A stretch of 64,000 nucleotides of DNA from Medicago truncatula (Eukaryota > Streptophyta > Magnoliopsida > Fabales > Fabaceae). The stretch is taken from NCBI RefSeq assembly GCF_003473485.1, contig NC_053042.1, positions 1,190,501 through 1,254,500 on the forward strand, in the 5' to 3' direction. The notes under the pieces were generated by a model. It made no database searches. It worked only from the letters and a program-made list of their open reading frames with translations, and was not told the origin of the DNA. Within the stretch, counting starts at the first letter, position 1. Each line of letters begins with the position of its first letter. The position numbers and the translations under genes were made by a program. Positions 60,463 to 64,000 of the stretch are shown piece after piece.

Positions 60463-63333
60463 ATGGAGTACACAAACAGTGATGATGCTACAAATGAAAA
60501 ACTCATTGAAAATGGCAGCTCTTCATCATCTTCTCAACCCAGAAAGGGTGGTTTAAGAACCATGCCCTTTATCATAGGTACTGTACTCTTTCATTCTATC
60601 AAGATCCAACGCTTATGGTTGATTCATAGTAAAAAATATTAATTTTTTGTTTATTTATTTGATGACCCTTTGTTTTTTCAGTGAATGAGTGTCTTGAGAA
60701 AGTGGCAAGTTATGGAATAATGCCAAACATGATATTATACTTGAGGGATGATTATAACATGCCTATTGCTAAGGCTAGTTATGTTCTTTCTACTTGGTCT
60801 GCTATGTCCAATGTTTTGTCCATCTTTGGTGCTTTTCTCTCTGATTCTTACTTGGGTCGCTTCAATGTCATCACTATTGGCTCCTTTTCTAGCCTTCTTG
60901 TAAGTTTCTTACTTACTATCCCTTTTTTTTTTTTACTAAATCCAATTATTCCACCTTAGTCTTTCAAATTTTCAAATATTTGTCTGTCGTTGGAACGAGT
61001 TTGAGAAGGTGATACAAAATTCAAATCCTGGCTACTAACAACTAACACTTGTCTATGTTAAAGAGTTTTACATTGGATGAGATATGATCTGAGAATGTGT
61101 TTATAAGTGGTGGACAATCCTTAGCTTATAAGCTAATTTTTATAGGATGAGTTAGGTCTAATATAAAAACTTAGATGATATCAGAGCCTATCTAAGATCC
61201 GTTGGGCCACCAGCTATCCTTTGACGCTCTTCAGATGTCAAGTCTTGGGCGCAAATGGGGTGTATTAAAGATAAAAGTCCCACGTTTGAAGTTTCTAGAT
61301 ATAAAGACTAATATGGTCAATGTTTGAAGTTTTTAGAGACTAAAGTGTGGATTTTGGATTATGCACTAAATTTGTAGGTGGGGATGAATTTAGGCCTTTG
61401 GGAGTTTGATTCAAATTTGGGTGAATACATTAGTTTATAGAGTAAACCCCCCAAAATGTTCCGTGAAATTGCAGGAGCAAAGTTAATCCGGTCCCCAGAA
61501 TAAACAAAATTTTATGGAAATATGGAATCGGAAATCATAGTTCATTTTAGTTGAGATGTTAGCAAACATTTCAAATCAGTTCTTAAAGTTGAATACTTTT
61601 TTTTAAATAAAAGATTATTACGAATGTCAAGTTATGAATACTTAAAAATCAATTAGTTTGCAAAAGATTATTATGAACGTCAAGTTAGTCATCGCAAGTG
61701 TTAGTCAAGATAAATGATTCTTTTGATGTTACTGTTATGATGCAATGATTCTGCTTTAACATTTCTTATATTCTACAGGGTTTAACCGTTTTGTGGTTAA
61801 CTGCCATGATCCCGGTGCTAAAACCTACCTGTGCATCACTCTTTGAAATCTGTAATTCTGCTACTTCATCCCAACAAGCAGTTCTGTTCCTTTCCTTAGG
61901 ATTAATTTCAATTGGAGCTGGTTGTGTTAGACCTTGTTCCATAGCCTTTGGAGCAGAGCAATTGACTATTAAGGGAAATTCTGGTGATGGGAATGGCAGG
62001 ATCTTGGATAGTTACTTTAATTGGTATTATACCTCAATTTCAGTTTCAACCATTATCGCGTTGAGTGTGATTGCTTACATTCAAGAAAACCTTGGATGGA
62101 AAATTGGGTTTGGAGTACCTGCTGTGCTAATGCTCGTATCGGTCATCAGTTTCATTATTGGTTCACCGTTATATGTCAAAGTGAAGCCAAGTGAAAGCTT
62201 ACTCACTAATTTTGCAAGAGTAGTTGTGGTGGCAACCAAGAACAGAAAACTTAGTCTTCCTGATCACGACTCTGATCGTTACTGTCAAGGTCATGATTCA
62301 AAGCTGAAGGTTCCTACCGATAGCCTTAGGTACTGATTATGCTTTTGCTCTCATGGATAAGTTATAAATATTGCACAAAGCGTCTAATTTCCTCGTAATT
62401 TATATTTTCAAGGTGTGAATTAACACGTTCTTCCTATGCAGGTTTTTGAACAAAGCTTGCGTAATAAGAAATCCTGAGACAGATCTTAATCGAGATGGGT
62501 CAATTTCAAATCCGTGGAACCTATGCACAATAGAACAGGTGGAGTCACTGAAGTCTTTGCTCAGAGTCATTCCTATGTGGTCAACGGGAATCTTTATGAT
62601 GGCGACTCAGAGTTCATTTTCTACTCTTCAAGCCAAAACTTTGAACCGAACGTTATTCGGCAATTTCAATTTTCCTGCAGGATCGTTCAATCTTATCTTG
62701 ATATTCACCTTAACAATAGTAATTCCTTTATATGACCGTGTAGGAGTACCTCTACTAGCTAAATACGCAGGCCGGCCTAGAGGATTCAGTTTTAAAGTCC
62801 GCATCGGGATAGGAATGCTGTTTGCAATTGTAGCTAAAGCAGTAGCAGCTATTGTTGAAACGGTGAGACGAAATGCAGCGATTGAACAAGGGTTTGAGGA
62901 CCAACCTAATGCTGAAATTAACATGTCGGCTTTATGGCTTGCTCCAGAGTTTATTTTGTTTGGATTCGCCGAAGCTTTCACACCAGTTGGACTGGTTGAG
63001 TTTTTCTACTGTTTTTTCCCTAAGAGTATGTCTAGTTTTGCAATGGCTATGTTCACATTGGGACTAGCTTGTTCTGACGTAGTTTCAGGTGTGCTTGTGA
63101 GCATTGTGGACACGGTCACTAGTATTGGAGGGAATGAGAGCTGGTTATCGACTAACATCAATAGGGGACATTTGAATTACTACTACGGGCTACTCACTTT
63201 CTTAGGCATTCTTAACTACTTCTATTATCTTGTTATTTGTTGGGCTTATGGACCCATACAGGGAGAGAAACATGAAGATTCGGCCAGAAAGAAAGACGAT
63301 AAATTTGGTTACAGGGAGTTGCCTACTTCATAG
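60463..63333 (+). CDS. NPF (NRT1/PTR family) proton-coupled transporter
   Basis: Four exons in phase: 60463-60577, 60682-60899, 61779-62329, 62442-63333, encoding 591 residues. NPF proteins are 12-helix plasma-membrane or tonoplast carriers that move nitrate, peptides or hormones with protons. The proton-coupling motif ExxEK is intact (ECLEK, residues 41-45). ILYLRDDYNM, FLSDSYLGRF, IGAGCVRPCSIAFGAEQL and FNWYYTS follow, and the large cytosolic loop has DHDSDRYCQGHDSK. The second half has RVIPMWSTGIF and NINRGHLNYYYGLLTFLG. The pattern suggests the NPF1 group, which in Medicago includes LATD/NIP, but I cannot name the member. The 3' half is duplicated in inverted orientation at 41421-42826. 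The intact frame and complete helix set indicate a working gene. Confidence 0.92.
61079..61240. repeat. TRIM-like remnant in NPF intron 2
   Basis: TTATAAGTGGTGGACAATCC, GAGTTAGGTC and GATGATATCAGAGCC occur in the same order as at 39965-40075. TATCAGAGC resembles a methionine-tRNA primer-binding site, suggesting a small LTR element remnant. Confidence 0.45.
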
Positions 63334-64000
63334 ATTAGTTTTTTAGTATATTATAAAGTTTCTAAAACTGTAGTAGTGTATTTCAAATATGTGTTTTTTT
63401 TGTGCATGTAAAACTAATATGTTTAGGTCATCGAGAGAAGAACAATGGAAAAGAGAAATACATGTATTTCACTGTTCTATTTACAAAATAATTAGAAATG
63501 ATTTTGATCAAGCACATTACAAGTTAGTTTCATTTTAACATCTCCCTTAAACTCAAATAGTTGTTGATGCAACTGTTTTGAGTTCGGAAACTGAGGTACA
63601 AAATATTGTCCGATGATGTGCCTAGGTGTAGCAGTCAGCTGGCTTGTCATGCGTATGCACAACGAATGAAATGGCATTCAATTGCTCATGGAAAAGGTCA
63701 TTGTGTGATCTTTGGATTACACATCTGTTTTTGCAGTTTTAATGGAGGATGTTGAGTAAAGCCTTAAGTCTTCCAAACAACTTCTTGTCATTAGGATGTA
63801 CATTTCCCGAAACTGAAAGTACCTTCCTCACTTCATTGGCAAGTTCTATCACCATGTCATCCTCATGTCCTGCACATGAAATCTCTCAACTCATTAGCAT
63901 ACATGTATACAAGGAAGCTAGTTCCTGCATTTTTAAATGCAGAAGCAAGATTTATATCGTAAAAGTGCTTATATATAAGTTATTTCTATAATAGGAGATA
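61905..64000 (+). repeat. Inverted duplication, right arm
   Basis: Reverse-complement partner of 40776-42826. It begins inside NPF exon 3 (near IGAGCVRPC) and runs past the gene through the antisense copia fragment to the window edge. Because the intact gene is here and the left copy is truncated inside exon 3, this arm is closer to the source. Confidence 0.9.
63400..63740 (-). pseudogene. Copia RNase H end and start of LTR, right copy
   Basis: The minus-strand translation reads SHNDLFHEQLNAISFVVHTH, then DKPADCYT, a stop, and AHHRT. It ends in a purine-rich tract before the LTR start TGTTAAAATG (minus strand, from 63540 downward). The left copy reads CCTKAHH where this one has a stop. The LTR start lies about 200 bp beyond the NPF stop codon in antisense, so the NPF 3' UTR probably runs into it. 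The upstream part (63740-63960) is shared with the left arm but unrecognised. Confidence 0.5.

Noticed and set aside
62628-62981. 117-codon minus-strand frame
   Set aside because: Antisense to NPF exon 4; the same shadow appears in the left arm at 41755-42081 on the plus strand.
48632-63333. Metabolic gene cluster of ARA1, GT64 and NPF
   Set aside because: The genes belong to unrelated, mostly housekeeping families with separate promoters; nothing suggests co-regulation.

Overview
This is AT-rich plant nuclear DNA with intron-bearing genes, dense MITEs, LTR remnants, tRNA-derived SINEs and LINE debris. The F-box subfamily, the NPF transporter and the repeat style suggest a papilionoid legume close to Medicago truncatula. 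That assignment is inference from familiarity, not from a database search. No bacterial-type feature (operon, CRISPR array, IS element) is present.

Layout. 1-16.9 kb is almost pure repeat: a hAT-type element nested in a similar one (1-1.36 kb), a degenerate ubiquitin-like fragment (2.9-3.4 kb), and two direct copies of a segment carrying a broken RNase H domain (5.4-6.5 and 10.9-13 kb). Between those copies sit a Mutator-type MITE and a 2.7 kb foldback element that itself hosts another transposon. A gypsy-type LTR (14.0-15.3 kb) and further Mutator-type MITEs follow. 17.0-18.2 kb holds an intact single-exon F-box gene. 18.2-36.2 kb is again repeat-rich: a palindrome island (20.86-21.02 kb), a broken RING/SNF2-helicase C-terminus, a dead copia gag-protease region, a probable solo LTR, a TRIM-like pair of 180 bp LTRs, Stowaway elements and a SINE whose head is triplicated.

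The gene-rich right part has a SAUR gene (36.3-36.8 kb, minus), a truncated NPF pseudogene (41.4-42.8 kb, minus), a two-exon GT64 glycosyltransferase (43.3-44.5 kb), a 28-exon L-arabinokinase ARA1 (48.6-58.8 kb) and an intact four-exon NPF (NRT1/PTR family) transporter (60.5-63.3 kb). I worked out the ARA1 and NPF exon borders by keeping reading phase across every junction. They give proteins of about 998 and 591 residues, both close to the usual family length.

The most striking large-scale structure is an inverted duplication. The 3' half of the NPF gene and the copia RNaseH/LTR fragment antisense to its 3' end are repeated in opposite orientation about 19 kb away, on the far side of GT64 and ARA1. 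The left copy is decayed. The genes do not form a pathway. ARA1 (arabinose salvage) and GT64 (sphingolipid or cell-wall glycosylation) both touch sugar metabolism, but nothing in the sequence links them functionally. I found no convincing wholly new biological system; the best leads are structural (palindrome islands, the foldback nest, the SINE trimer and the inverted duplication).
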